Shown: positions 1 to 6,633 of the stretch, in pieces | Position numbering within the stretch: the stretch's first letter is position 1 | Layout: each line of letters opens with the position of its first letter | Notes under the pieces: model-generated | Database searches by the model: none | Told to the model about the DNA's origin: nothing | The model's input: only the letters and a program-made list of their open reading frames with translations | Translations under genes and position numbers: made by a program | Origin: an uncultured Peptococcaceae bacterium | GTDB taxonomy: Bacteria; Bacillota; Desulfotomaculia; Desulfotomaculales; Desulfocucumaceae | Direction: 5' to 3' | Assembly: GCA_958417755.1 (NCBI GenBank) | Contig: CATZDY010000038.1 | Span: forward strand, 1 to 22,916 | Length of the DNA: 22,916 nucleotides

Positions 1-13
1 CAAGACTCCCCCG

Positions 14-79
14 GTGAATAGTGATAAAGTGAAGCCTTTTGGTTTTGGTGATCCAAAACAAGAGGCTTTTTTATTTTTT
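14..79 (+). promoter_or_regulatory. Leader attenuator E1 (box plus intrinsic terminator)
   Basis: A box GTGAATAGTG (14-23) is followed by 8 nt and a long hairpin. The outer stem is AAGCC 32-36 with GGCTT 64-68, the middle stem 37-41 with 59-63, and the inner stem TTTTGG 43-48 with CCAAAA 53-58. G42 is bulged and the loop is TGAT. A T-rich tract runs to 79. The ribosome site of the next gene begins at 81, so no promoter fits between terminator and gene, and transcription of the CoA-transferase genes must read through it. A near copy lies at 5777-5834, after the hutP gene. Inference: a regulated attenuator, possibly relieved by the HutP-family protein encoded in this window. Confidence 0.75.
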
Positions 80-96
80 CGAAAGGGGTGCATTGC

Positions 97-1026
97 ATGC
101 CAGGATTTACAAATGGCAATAAGGTCGTAACATTGCATGAGGCAGCACAGATTGTACAAGATGGTGATGTGGTGGCCATTGGTGGAACCCTATCCGCCCG
201 GGAACCCATTGCCTTGATGCGGGAGCTAATTCGACAGGGGAAAAAGGATTTAACCACTGTTGGTGGAGCCCATGGTTTGGATATTGATTTGTTATGTGCT
301 GGTAACGTTGTTTCTGCTGTACAAAATTCCTTTGTAGGTTTTGAGTTTGATTTTGGTTTGGCTCTAAACTATCGTCGGGCTTGTCAAAGTGGCAAGGTTT
401 TGCCTAAGGATACGGATTGCAATTTTGTATTGCAGCAATTGCGGGCAGCGCAATACGGTGTTCCTTTTATGCCCATGCCTCGGGTTTGGGGTACAGATAT
501 TTTGAAGTTGCATCCAGAGTATAAAACCATGACCTGTCCCTATACAGGGGCGGAATTGACAGTGGTTCCTGCTCTAAAACCTGATGTAGCGATTATTCAC
601 GGTTTAAAAGCTGATAAGCGGGGAAATGTACATTTACCCATTCCCTACTTTGCTGATGTGCTCTTTGCCACAGCTTCAAGCAAAACAGTGGTTTCGGTGG
701 AAGAGATTGTATCTGAGGAAGAACTGCAAACATTGGGTGTTTCCATTCCTTATTATGAAGTGACTGCAGTGGTGGAAGTTCCCTTTGGCGCCCATCCCAC
801 AGCTTGTTATCCTGCCTATGCTTATGACAGAAAGCACATTGCTTTGTATGCTAGTCTTGCCAAGCAGGGAGCAGAAGTATTCCAGAAAGAGTATGTGGAT
901 GTGTTTGTCCATTCGGTGGCCAATCAAGAGGAATATTTACATTTGGTGGGCAATGAAGAGCATTTTGCTCGCTTGAAAGCTTGGAATCAGGATACAGAGC
1001 ATTGGATGGAGGTGTTCAACCGTTGA
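97..1026 (+). CDS. Class I CoA-transferase-like protein, subunit A (GctA/IpdA type)
   Basis: A 309-residue protein of the glutaconate CoA-transferase A family. Visible family features are the N-terminal segment after VTLHEAAQIVQDGD, the FVGFEFDFG...NYRRA region around residues 79-94 (E83 in GFE), and the later DVAIIHGLKADKRGNV stretch. I chose ATG 97 because GAAAGGGG (81-88) lies 8 nt upstream; the longer GTG reading from 88 starts inside that ribosome site. The stop overlaps the TTG start of the B subunit (TTGA), so the pair is translationally coupled and probably forms an A/B complex. Canonical members move CoA between short-chain acids, but the partner subunit lacks the catalytic glutamate, so an IpdAB-like C-C hydrolase or another CoA-ester reaction is equally possible. 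Family assignment is solid; the substrate is unknown. Confidence 0.85.
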   Translation: MPGFTNGNKVVTLHEAAQIVQDGDVVAIGGTLSAREPIALMRELIRQGKKDLTTVGGAHGLDIDLLCAGNVVSAVQNSFVGFEFDFGLALNYRRACQSGKVLPKDTDCNFVLQQLRAAQYGVPFMPMPRVWGTDILKLHPEYKTMTCPYTGAELTVVPALKPDVAIIHGLKADKRGNVHLPIPYFADVLFATASSKTVVSVEEIVSEEELQTLGVSIPYYEVTAVVEVPFGAHPTACYPAYAYDRKHIALYASLAKQGAEVFQKEYVDVFVHSVANQEEYLHLVGNEEHFARLKAWNQDTEHWMEVFNR

Positions 1027-1856
1027 GTAACATAACCCAGTGTACCATTGATGAATTGATGGCTGTTTGTATGGCCAGGACCATTCAAGATCATGATGTG
1101 GTGTTCAATGGCGTGGCTGTGGCCTTGCCTTTTGCAGCGATTTTATTGGCTAAAAATAATCATGCGCCAAATTGTGTGTTTTTAGCTGGTTTACCCGCTG
1201 GGGTAGATCCTAAACCGCCTTTTATTCCTCCCACTTCAGCTGATTTTGTGATGACTAAAAATGCAGTGACTGTATTGCCTTTACATGAGATTTTTGATTT
1301 GGCGCAAAAAGGCCAGCTTGACCGTATTTTCTTTGGTGGGGCTCAGGTGGATAAATACGGAAATTTAAATAATAGCATGATCGGAAATCCGGAAAAAATA
1401 AAAGTAAAATTGCCTGGCGGAGCAGGGGCAAGCAATATTTCTTGTTTTGCCAAAAATTTTACCATTTGGACTTCTAAACACAAAACAGAATCAGGAAAAT
1501 TCGCCATTGTGGATCAGGTGGACTTTATTACCACAGCAGGACATGTGACACCTTCTGGCGTTAGGAAAGATGTAGGATTGCGAGGCGGTGGTCCTGATTG
1601 GGTTATTACGGATTTAGGGGTATTTTGTTTTGATGATGCGGGTATGTTTACTGTACAAAGTACCCATGCCGGAATAACACTGGATGATGTGCGTTCCAAT
1701 ACTGGTTTTGAGCCCAAAGTAGCAGAGCAGGTAGCAGAAACAAAATGGCCTACTGTGGAGGAGATTGCATTAATACGTGAATTGGATCCATTGAATGTAC
1801 GCAAGCTGGAGTTTTCGGATAAACAATTGGCTTTGCGTTTTCCAGTGGCCCAATGA
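1023..1856 (+). CDS. Class I CoA-transferase-like protein, subunit B lacking the catalytic Glu (GctB/IpdB type)
   Basis: About 277 residues, starting at TTG 1023 with GGAGGTG (1007-1013) nine nt upstream. The TTG overlaps the A-subunit stop. Family features include the ELMAVCMAR start, the HAPNC segment, FFGGAQVDKYGNLN around residue 115, the PGGAGASN loop and the VITDLGVF strand. In Acidaminococcus GctB the catalytic residue is E54 in a VESG context. Here the equivalent stretch reads NCVFLAGLPAGVDP (50-63), with no glutamate anywhere between E11 and the HEIFD segment near 88. This is a missing key residue, not a truncation, since flanking blocks are intact. IpdAB, a CoA-transferase-fold hydrolase that cleaves C-C bonds in steroid-ring CoA esters, also lacks this Glu. 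I infer a non-transferase activity on a CoA ester. Confidence 0.82.
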   Translation: MSNITQCTIDELMAVCMARTIQDHDVVFNGVAVALPFAAILLAKNNHAPNCVFLAGLPAGVDPKPPFIPPTSADFVMTKNAVTVLPLHEIFDLAQKGQLDRIFFGGAQVDKYGNLNNSMIGNPEKIKVKLPGGAGASNISCFAKNFTIWTSKHKTESGKFAIVDQVDFITTAGHVTPSGVRKDVGLRGGGPDWVITDLGVFCFDDAGMFTVQSTHAGITLDDVRSNTGFEPKVAEQVAETKWPTVEEIALIRELDPLNVRKLEFSDKQLALRFPVAQ

Positions 1857-1995
1857 ACATAGAAGGCAAATATTAGTTTGTTGATTCAATATGAAGTGTA
1901 GTACGGTTTACATTCAAGGGAGATTGGAATTTTAAAGGAAAATATGATAAAAAGATTCTGTTAAAAACAGGAATTATTAGGATGGTGAAGATACA

Positions 1996-3183
1996 ATGGG
2001 TGGAGCATTGGAAGGTATTGTTGTGTTGGATTTAACAAGGGTTTTAGCTGGTCCCTATTGTGGTATGTTATTGGGAGATTTGGGCGCAGAAGTGATTAAA
2101 ATTGAGGTGCCGGGTCGGGGAGATGATGCCAGACAATATCCTCCTTTTAAAAATGACGAAAGTTTTTATTTTATCAGTGTGAATCGCAATAAAAAAGGCA
2201 TTACCTTGAATTTGAAAAGCCAAGAAGGAAAAGAAATATTTAAAAAGATGGTAAAAAGTGCAGATGTGGTTTTGGAGAATTATCGTCCAGGTACCATGAA
2301 AAAGTTGGGATTGGATTATGACGTTTTAAAAGAAATCAATCCCCGTTTGATCTATGCTGCCATATCTGGTTTTGGACAGGATGGTCCTTATGCCAGTAAG
2401 CCTGGGTATGATCTCATTGCCCAAGCCATGGGAGGGGTTATGGGGCTGACAGCGCATCCCGGAGGAATGCCCACCAGGGTGGGATCAGCCATTGGCGATA
2501 TTGTGGCAGGCATTATGTGTTCAGTGGGGATTTTAGCAGCTTTGCAAGCCAGAACCACTACAGGGAAAGGGCAATATGTGGATATATCCATGTTAGATGC
2601 CCAGGTGGCTATTCTGGAGAATGCCATTGCCCGTTATTCAGCAACTGGGAAATCCCCGGAACCTACTGGCAATCGGCACCCTTCCATTACTCCTTTCCAG
2701 GCCTTTCCCACCAAGGACTATTATGTTATTTGTGCTGCTGGGAACGATAAGTTATGGGCTGAATTCTGCCAGGCTTTAGGAAAAGATGAGCTTATTGATG
2801 ACCCTCGATTTAAAACCAATCCTTTGCGCACAGAAAATGTGGCGCAATTGGAAGAAATCCTGTTCGATGTTTTCCGTCAAAAAACAACCCAAGAATGGAT
2901 TGAAGTGTTTGATAAGGCCAAAATACCCTGTGGCCCAGTGTACCTCATTGAACAGGTGGCCCATGATCCTCAGGTGTTGGCTCGGAAAATGGTAAGAGAA
3001 GTGGAGCATCCGGTGGCAGGAAAATTGTTGACCCATGGGGTGCCCATCAAAATGTCTGAAACACCAGGGGATATATGGTCCATGGCGCCAGTACTTGGGC
3101 AAAATAATGAAGAAGTGTTTCAAAAATATGCGGGCATAAAACCTGAAGAATTGGAAGCATTGCATAAAGATGGTGTGATTTAA
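1996..3183 (+). CDS. CaiB/BaiF family (class III) CoA-transferase
   Basis: A 395-residue protein of full family length. Characteristic stretches are LEGIVVLDLTRVLAGP at the N-terminus, LGDLGAEVIKIE (27-38), LENYRPGTMKKLGLDY (93-108), and RVGSAIGDIVAG (161-172), whose Asp168 matches the catalytic aspartate of formyl-CoA transferase. TGKGQYVDISMLDAQ follows. Members form CoA thioesters by transfer from another acyl-CoA without ATP. The gene follows the class I-like pair by 139 nt, so it probably works in the same pathway, perhaps activating the acid on which the pair acts. The ribosome site is AGGATGGTG just upstream of ATG 1996. The substrate is not predictable; carnitine, formate/oxalate and aromatic acid relatives all share these motifs. 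Confidence 0.9.
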   Translation: MGGALEGIVVLDLTRVLAGPYCGMLLGDLGAEVIKIEVPGRGDDARQYPPFKNDESFYFISVNRNKKGITLNLKSQEGKEIFKKMVKSADVVLENYRPGTMKKLGLDYDVLKEINPRLIYAAISGFGQDGPYASKPGYDLIAQAMGGVMGLTAHPGGMPTRVGSAIGDIVAGIMCSVGILAALQARTTTGKGQYVDISMLDAQVAILENAIARYSATGKSPEPTGNRHPSITPFQAFPTKDYYVICAAGNDKLWAEFCQALGKDELIDDPRFKTNPLRTENVAQLEEILFDVFRQKTTQEWIEVFDKAKIPCGPVYLIEQVAHDPQVLARKMVREVEHPVAGKLLTHGVPIKMSETPGDIWSMAPVLGQNNEEVFQKYAGIKPEELEALHKDGVI

Positions 3184-3198
3184 TTTTGGCTTGGTGTA

Positions 3199-3261
3199 CC
3201 GGTGTTGGGGCAATAAAAATTAAATTTTGTCCGGTTTTATGCCGGACAAAATAAACACCGG
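3199..3261 (+). other. Nested inverted repeats / structured intergenic RNA
   Basis: An outer stem CCGGTGTT (3199-3206) pairs with AACACCGG (3254-3261). It encloses a perfect 11-bp inner hairpin, ATTTTGTCCGG (3224-3234) with CCGGACAAAAT (3242-3252), with a 7-nt loop. There is no U-tract on the + strand, so it does not look like a normal terminator. It sits between the CaiB gene and the small membrane peptide and could set mRNA processing or stability. Confidence 0.6.
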
Positions 3262-3316
3262 AGATGAACTGTGTGCTGGAAATAGACAATATAAAGAAGA
3301 GGGAGGTTTGATCACA

Positions 3317-3409
3317 ATGATGTTGTTATTTTGGATTTTAACAGCCGTCAGTTTGGTTGCTGGGATTATTTTGATTAACATCATGTATCCAAAAGAAAAA
3401 AAGGGTTGA
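3317..3409 (+). CDS. 30-residue single-pass membrane peptide, possible symporter accessory subunit
   Basis: An ATG at 3317 follows AGGGAGG (3299-3305) at good spacing. The peptide begins MMLLFWILTAV, continues as one hydrophobic segment to about residue 23, and ends in a charged tail, YPKEKKG. One transmembrane helix and a short basic tail are all it contains. It lies 158 nt upstream of a sodium:solute symporter gene. Small single-helix accessory proteins are known beside several sodium symporters, so I infer that role. A chance ORF is possible, but the ribosome site, composition and location argue for a real gene. Confidence 0.6.
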   Translation: MMLLFWILTAVSLVAGIILINIMYPKEKKG

Positions 3410-3567
3410 TGTAGTGATAGGGTAAAATACAAAAGCTGCAATTGACTTTGTGAAGTATGGCACTGGTTGATGGTTGGTACAGTTAAATTTCCTTTGCACA
3501 GCATTTCTTCAAGGTGTTTTGATTTTGGCTACCAAAAACAAAAAAGATACAACTAGGAGGTGTAATT

Positions 3568-5085
3568 GTGAGTTCTGGTATTGTTGTTTATGCGTGGATT
3601 TTGATAGCCGTATTTATTGGAATATTTATTTATATTGGCACGCGCGGAAAACAAGCTGCCAGCTCCATGGAGGGATTTGCCATTGCCAAAGGGGCTGTGA
3701 AGCCTTGGATGTTAGGAATTTGTTTTGGCGCTACCTATGCCAGCGCTAACCTTTTTATCGGGGTGCCCGGTTGGGCCTATTCTTATGGAGAAACAGTGTT
3801 GTGGTGGAACTGGGGTTGTTTTGGGCTGAGTTGGATTGCCATCATTTTATTGACCAAGAAATTTTGGCAGTTTGGTCAACATGCTGGGGGAAGCATTAGC
3901 TTGGCCGAATGGTTTGCGGTGCGTTATAAAAGCAATATTCTGCGGGTAGGTGTTTCCCTGCTGGGGATATTGACCATTTATTATATTGCCGGACAAACTG
4001 TAGGAATGGCCACTATTTTTGAATCCATTATGAATCTGCCCTTTTTATGGGGTGCTATTTTAGGAACCTTTATTGTGATGATTTATATCAGCACCGGGGG
4101 TGCTTATGCGGATATTGTCACCGATGCACTGCAAGGTCTTTTGATGATTTTCTTTGGTATTGTGGTATTTTTCTCCTTGATTTGGACCATAGGTGGAGGC
4201 TTTGGGTTCTTGGGAAATCTCCATGAGCAGTTACATGCCATTTCACCCAGCCTCACAGGATTCATTAATCCGGAGAATCCCAATTTCCCGGATATGTTCG
4301 GTCTGATTGGCATTGAAGTATTGTTGTTCGGTTTTGTCTTGTTGCCTCAATTGATCAACAAAGTACTATCTTTGCGTAATGAAGGAGAAATGCGGCAGTT
4401 TTTAATTTGGTCAGGTATTTCTTTGTTCTTCTTGTCCAATACCATGGTGTTTGCCGGATTAGCAGCTCGGGTCTTGTTGCCTGGTTTGGCCAATGCTGAC
4501 GCTGCTGTGCCGCAATATTTATTGACAGCTTTCCCACCTGTTGTGGCAGTGTTGGTGGTGGTGGCCATTTTGGCTGCTGTGCTATCCACCACAGATGGTT
4601 TGTATGTGTCTATCTCCAGTTCCCTGGCCAATGATGTTTTCTTAAAGGTATTGTCGCCTAAGCTCATAGGAACCAGCGAACAAGCCCAGGAAAAAGCCAG
4701 TCGTATTGCTTTAATCATTGCCAAGGTATTGGTTCCTATCATTGGGATTGGGGCTATTTTCCTGGCCATTCAAAGACCGCCTTCTTTGACCTTGTTGACT
4801 CAAATTGGTAATTCCGGTATTATTAGTGGTGTTATGGCGCCTTTGATTTTAGGATATTTTTGGCACCGGGCCAATGCAAGTGGAGCCATTTTGTCCTTTG
4901 TATGCGGTGCCGGGACCTATGCGTTTTTACTCATTTCCGGTTATCAAGCCAATGTATTTAAAGCCTTGGTCATTGCTTCCATTGTAGGTATGGTAACCAT
5001 GATTTTGGGATCCTTGGTCACAAAACCAATGCCTGAAGAAGACATTAAGAGATTCATTCCCAAATACAAAGGAAATGGCGCATAA
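3568..5085 (+). CDS. Sodium:solute symporter (SSS family)
   Basis: A 505-residue polytopic membrane protein with about 13 hydrophobic segments, the usual size for the family. Family marks include the glycine-rich first helices (CFGATYASANLFIGVPGWAY), the SLAEWFAVRY stretch, ISTGGAYADIVTDALQG corresponding to the conserved TGG...TD..Q motif, and STTDGLYVSISSSLANDV in the later core. GTG 3568 is the start because TAGGAGGTG lies just upstream. It probably imports the organic substrate handled by the surrounding CoA and methyltransferase enzymes using the sodium gradient. SSS substrates range from proline and betaines to carboxylates and cannot be told from sequence. A U-tract-free hairpin follows it. 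Confidence 0.92.
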   Translation: MSSGIVVYAWILIAVFIGIFIYIGTRGKQAASSMEGFAIAKGAVKPWMLGICFGATYASANLFIGVPGWAYSYGETVLWWNWGCFGLSWIAIILLTKKFWQFGQHAGGSISLAEWFAVRYKSNILRVGVSLLGILTIYYIAGQTVGMATIFESIMNLPFLWGAILGTFIVMIYISTGGAYADIVTDALQGLLMIFFGIVVFFSLIWTIGGGFGFLGNLHEQLHAISPSLTGFINPENPNFPDMFGLIGIEVLLFGFVLLPQLINKVLSLRNEGEMRQFLIWSGISLFFLSNTMVFAGLAARVLLPGLANADAAVPQYLLTAFPPVVAVLVVVAILAAVLSTTDGLYVSISSSLANDVFLKVLSPKLIGTSEQAQEKASRIALIIAKVLVPIIGIGAIFLAIQRPPSLTLLTQIGNSGIISGVMAPLILGYFWHRANASGAILSFVCGAGTYAFLLISGYQANVFKALVIASIVGMVTMILGSLVTKPMPEEDIKRFIPKYKGNGA

Positions 5086-5129
5086 GTAAAATGGAAGAAT
5101 GATTTTAATATTTTCGTGGCAAAATGATA

Positions 5130-5167
5130 AGAGGGAAGGTTGCCTTGGTTGCTTGTATCTTCCCTCT
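5130..5167 (+). other. Inverted repeat after the symporter gene
   Basis: AGAGGGAAG (5130-5138) pairs perfectly with CTTCCCTCT (5159-5167) across a 20-nt loop. No T-run follows on either strand, so it is a weak terminator candidate at best. It lies between the symporter stop and the hutP promoter. Confidence 0.45.
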
Positions 5168-5203
5168 ATACCTAACCCAATATGTTTTGGTGAATATATG
5201 ATA

Positions 5204-5232
5204 TTGATTATAAAATTAAAAACTGTTATAAT
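5204..5232 (+). promoter_or_regulatory. Sigma-A type promoter for the hutP-like gene
   Basis: TTGATT (5204-5209), a 17-nt spacer, and a perfect TATAAT (5227-5232). The expected transcription start is near 5239. This gives the regulator gene, and any readthrough into the methyltransferase genes, its own start separate from the symporter. Confidence 0.7.
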
Positions 5233-5245
5233 ACAGAAATAATAT

Positions 5246-5707
5246 GTGACATGGTTAGCAAAGGGGGTGCTGTTCTTCAATAAGTTTGATTTGCGCAAAA
5301 TGTCAATTGGTCGTGTGGCTATGATGTTGGCTATGACAGAAAGCCGGGATGCAGAAGAAGAGTGTAAGATGTCTATTATGGCGGATGGTAGTTTTAGAAA
5401 ACCTGTGGCCACTGAGGTATCAGGAACTTTAAATGATTTTAAGCAGAAAGTGGTTAAAAATGCAGTAACAGCCTCTATTCATACCAATGTAATTGAAGAT
5501 AATCCGAGACAAATCCATGCAGTGGTACACGCTGTATTAGAAGCCTCCAATGGTGTTTTGATTGCTGCCATGGCAAATCCCAGTATTAAGGTGAAGACAG
5601 CAATTGTTTCGGATGGTGAATGGGTGGCTGTGGCCATGTATGGTGTTACTGCCTTGCATATTCAATCAAATCATGAGCGAGCAGGTTTGGGGATTATGCA
5701 TTTGTAA
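5246..5707 (+). CDS. hutP: HutP-family RNA-binding antitermination regulator
   Basis: Up to 153 residues; B. subtilis HutP has about 151. Recognised by IGRVAMMLAMTESR near the N-terminus, the QIHAVVHAVLEASNGV helix, the EWVAVAMYG strand and the terminal SNHERAGLGIMHL. B. subtilis HutP coordinates metal through three histidines, two in SHALYH and one in EHE. All three have counterparts here (H91, H95, H143, counted from GTG 5246), so ligand-dependent RNA binding should be intact. The start is uncertain. GTG 5246 is the longest reading, but ATG 5300 or TTG 5291 better match family N-termini. A strong SD-like AAAGGGGGTG (5260-5269) fits none of them well. No histidine-utilisation gene is in the window; the next genes encode corrinoid methyl transfer. 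A terminator resembling the leader attenuator at 14-79 follows the stop. Confidence 0.85.
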   Translation: MTWLAKGVLFFNKFDLRKMSIGRVAMMLAMTESRDAEEECKMSIMADGSFRKPVATEVSGTLNDFKQKVVKNAVTASIHTNVIEDNPRQIHAVVHAVLEASNGVLIAAMANPSIKVKTAIVSDGEWVAVAMYGVTALHIQSNHERAGLGIMHL

Positions 5708-5776
5708 TGTAAATGGATTGCAAGGGAGCCCTGGATAGTCAAAAATAAATAGCAGTGGGCGAGGATTTCGTTCCTA

Positions 5777-5834
5777 GTGAATAGTGTAAAAGAGAAGCCT
5801 TTTGTTTTGGTGCGCCAAAAGAAAGGGCTTTTTT
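5777..5834 (+). promoter_or_regulatory. Leader attenuator E2 (box plus intrinsic terminator)
   Basis: The box GTGAATAGTG (5777-5786) is identical to that in E1 and lies at the same 8-nt distance from the hairpin. The outer stem is AAGCC 5795-5799 with GGCTT 5826-5830, the middle stem 5800-5803 with 5822-5825, and the inner stem TTTTGG 5805-5810 with CCAAAA 5815-5820. The loop is TGCG and TTTT follows. An extra TAG (5775-5777) precedes the TAG inside the box by 4 nt. It lies between the hutP-like gene and the corrinoid protein gene, the same position as the HutP-controlled terminator of the B. subtilis hut operon. Inference: an antitermination target; a plain hutP terminator is the alternative. 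Confidence 0.75.
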
Positions 5835-5989
5835 GATATAGTCTTCCAAGTGTAGGGAAACAAGTTTAGAGTGTAGTGCATTGTATTTGTGATAAGTGAG
5901 TATGTAAAGGTTGAGTTCATTACTAGTTATCAAATGTATGATTTATTTTGAAAAAGCTTAATAAAATTTTGCAAAGAAAGGTGATATTA

Positions 5990-6631
5990 ATGGGTATGCA
6001 GGAAATTTCAAAAGCGTTGATTGAAGGAGAAGAAGAACAAATTGTGCAATTGGTGCAAGAAGAGTTAGAGAAAGGAATAGATCCCCAAGCTATTATTAAA
6101 GAAGGATTGGTTCCAGGGATGGATGAAGTGGGAAGGCGTTTTAAAAATTATGAGTATTTTGTCCCAGAGGTATTGTTAAGCGCCCGGGCTATGCAAGATG
6201 CCATGGATATTTTAAAGCCAATTATCATCAAAGATGCCAATCCAGAGGAGCAAATCAAAGCTGTTTTCGGGACCAGCAAAGGTGATTTGCATGATATTGG
6301 TAAAAATTTGATCATCATGATGCTAGAAGTAAATGGATATAAAATCATTGATTTGGGTGTTGATGTAACTCCTGAAAAGTTTTTGGAAACAGTAAAAGCA
6401 GAAAAACCAGCCATTGTGGGGATGTCTTCCATGTTAACCACCAGCATGATGTCCATGCGGGATACCATTGAATATTTTAAAGAAAATGGCGAACGCAATA
6501 GCACAAAATTTGTCATTGGCGGAGCTCCAGTAACAGCTGCTTTTGCAGAAATTATTGGTGCAGATGGATATGGTGAAAATGCGGACGAAGCCATTACTTT
6601 GATTAAAAAACTTACCGGGAGGTGTGCCTAA
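5990..6631 (+). CDS. Corrinoid (B12-binding) protein of a methyltransferase system
   Basis: About 213 residues, typical for MtaC/MtbC/MttC-type corrinoid proteins. The N-terminal helical cap (about 1-90) contains GMDEVGRRFKNYEYFVPEVL. The Rossmann domain follows with GDLHDIGKN, whose His101 is the lower cobalt ligand, then the GVDVTPEKF and GMSSMLTTSM segments and a terminal GADGYGENA. ATG 5990 is chosen because AAAGAAAGGTGAT lies just upstream; the in-frame TTG at 5948 lacks such a site. The protein carries a methyl group on cobalt between a substrate methyltransferase and an acceptor enzyme. The gene directly precedes a UroD-family methyltransferase, the natural partner. No reductive activase or methyl-THF transferase is in the window. 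Confidence 0.92.
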   Translation: MGMQEISKALIEGEEEQIVQLVQEELEKGIDPQAIIKEGLVPGMDEVGRRFKNYEYFVPEVLLSARAMQDAMDILKPIIIKDANPEEQIKAVFGTSKGDLHDIGKNLIIMMLEVNGYKIIDLGVDVTPEKFLETVKAEKPAIVGMSSMLTTSMMSMRDTIEYFKENGERNSTKFVIGGAPVTAAFAEIIGADGYGENADEAITLIKKLTGRCA

Positions 6632-6633
6632 AC

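Noticed and set aside
88..96. GTG start for CoA-transferase subunit A
   Set aside because: The GTG lies at the end of the ribosome site GAAAGGGG; ATG 97 is correctly spaced.
3227..3316. N-terminal extension of the small membrane peptide to 60 residues
   Set aside because: The extension reads through the hairpin and has no ribosome site; AGGGAGG points to ATG 3317.
5708..5989. Cobalamin riboswitch before the corrinoid protein gene
   Set aside because: No B12-box-like conserved sequence or multi-helix layout is visible; only the attenuator E2 is present.
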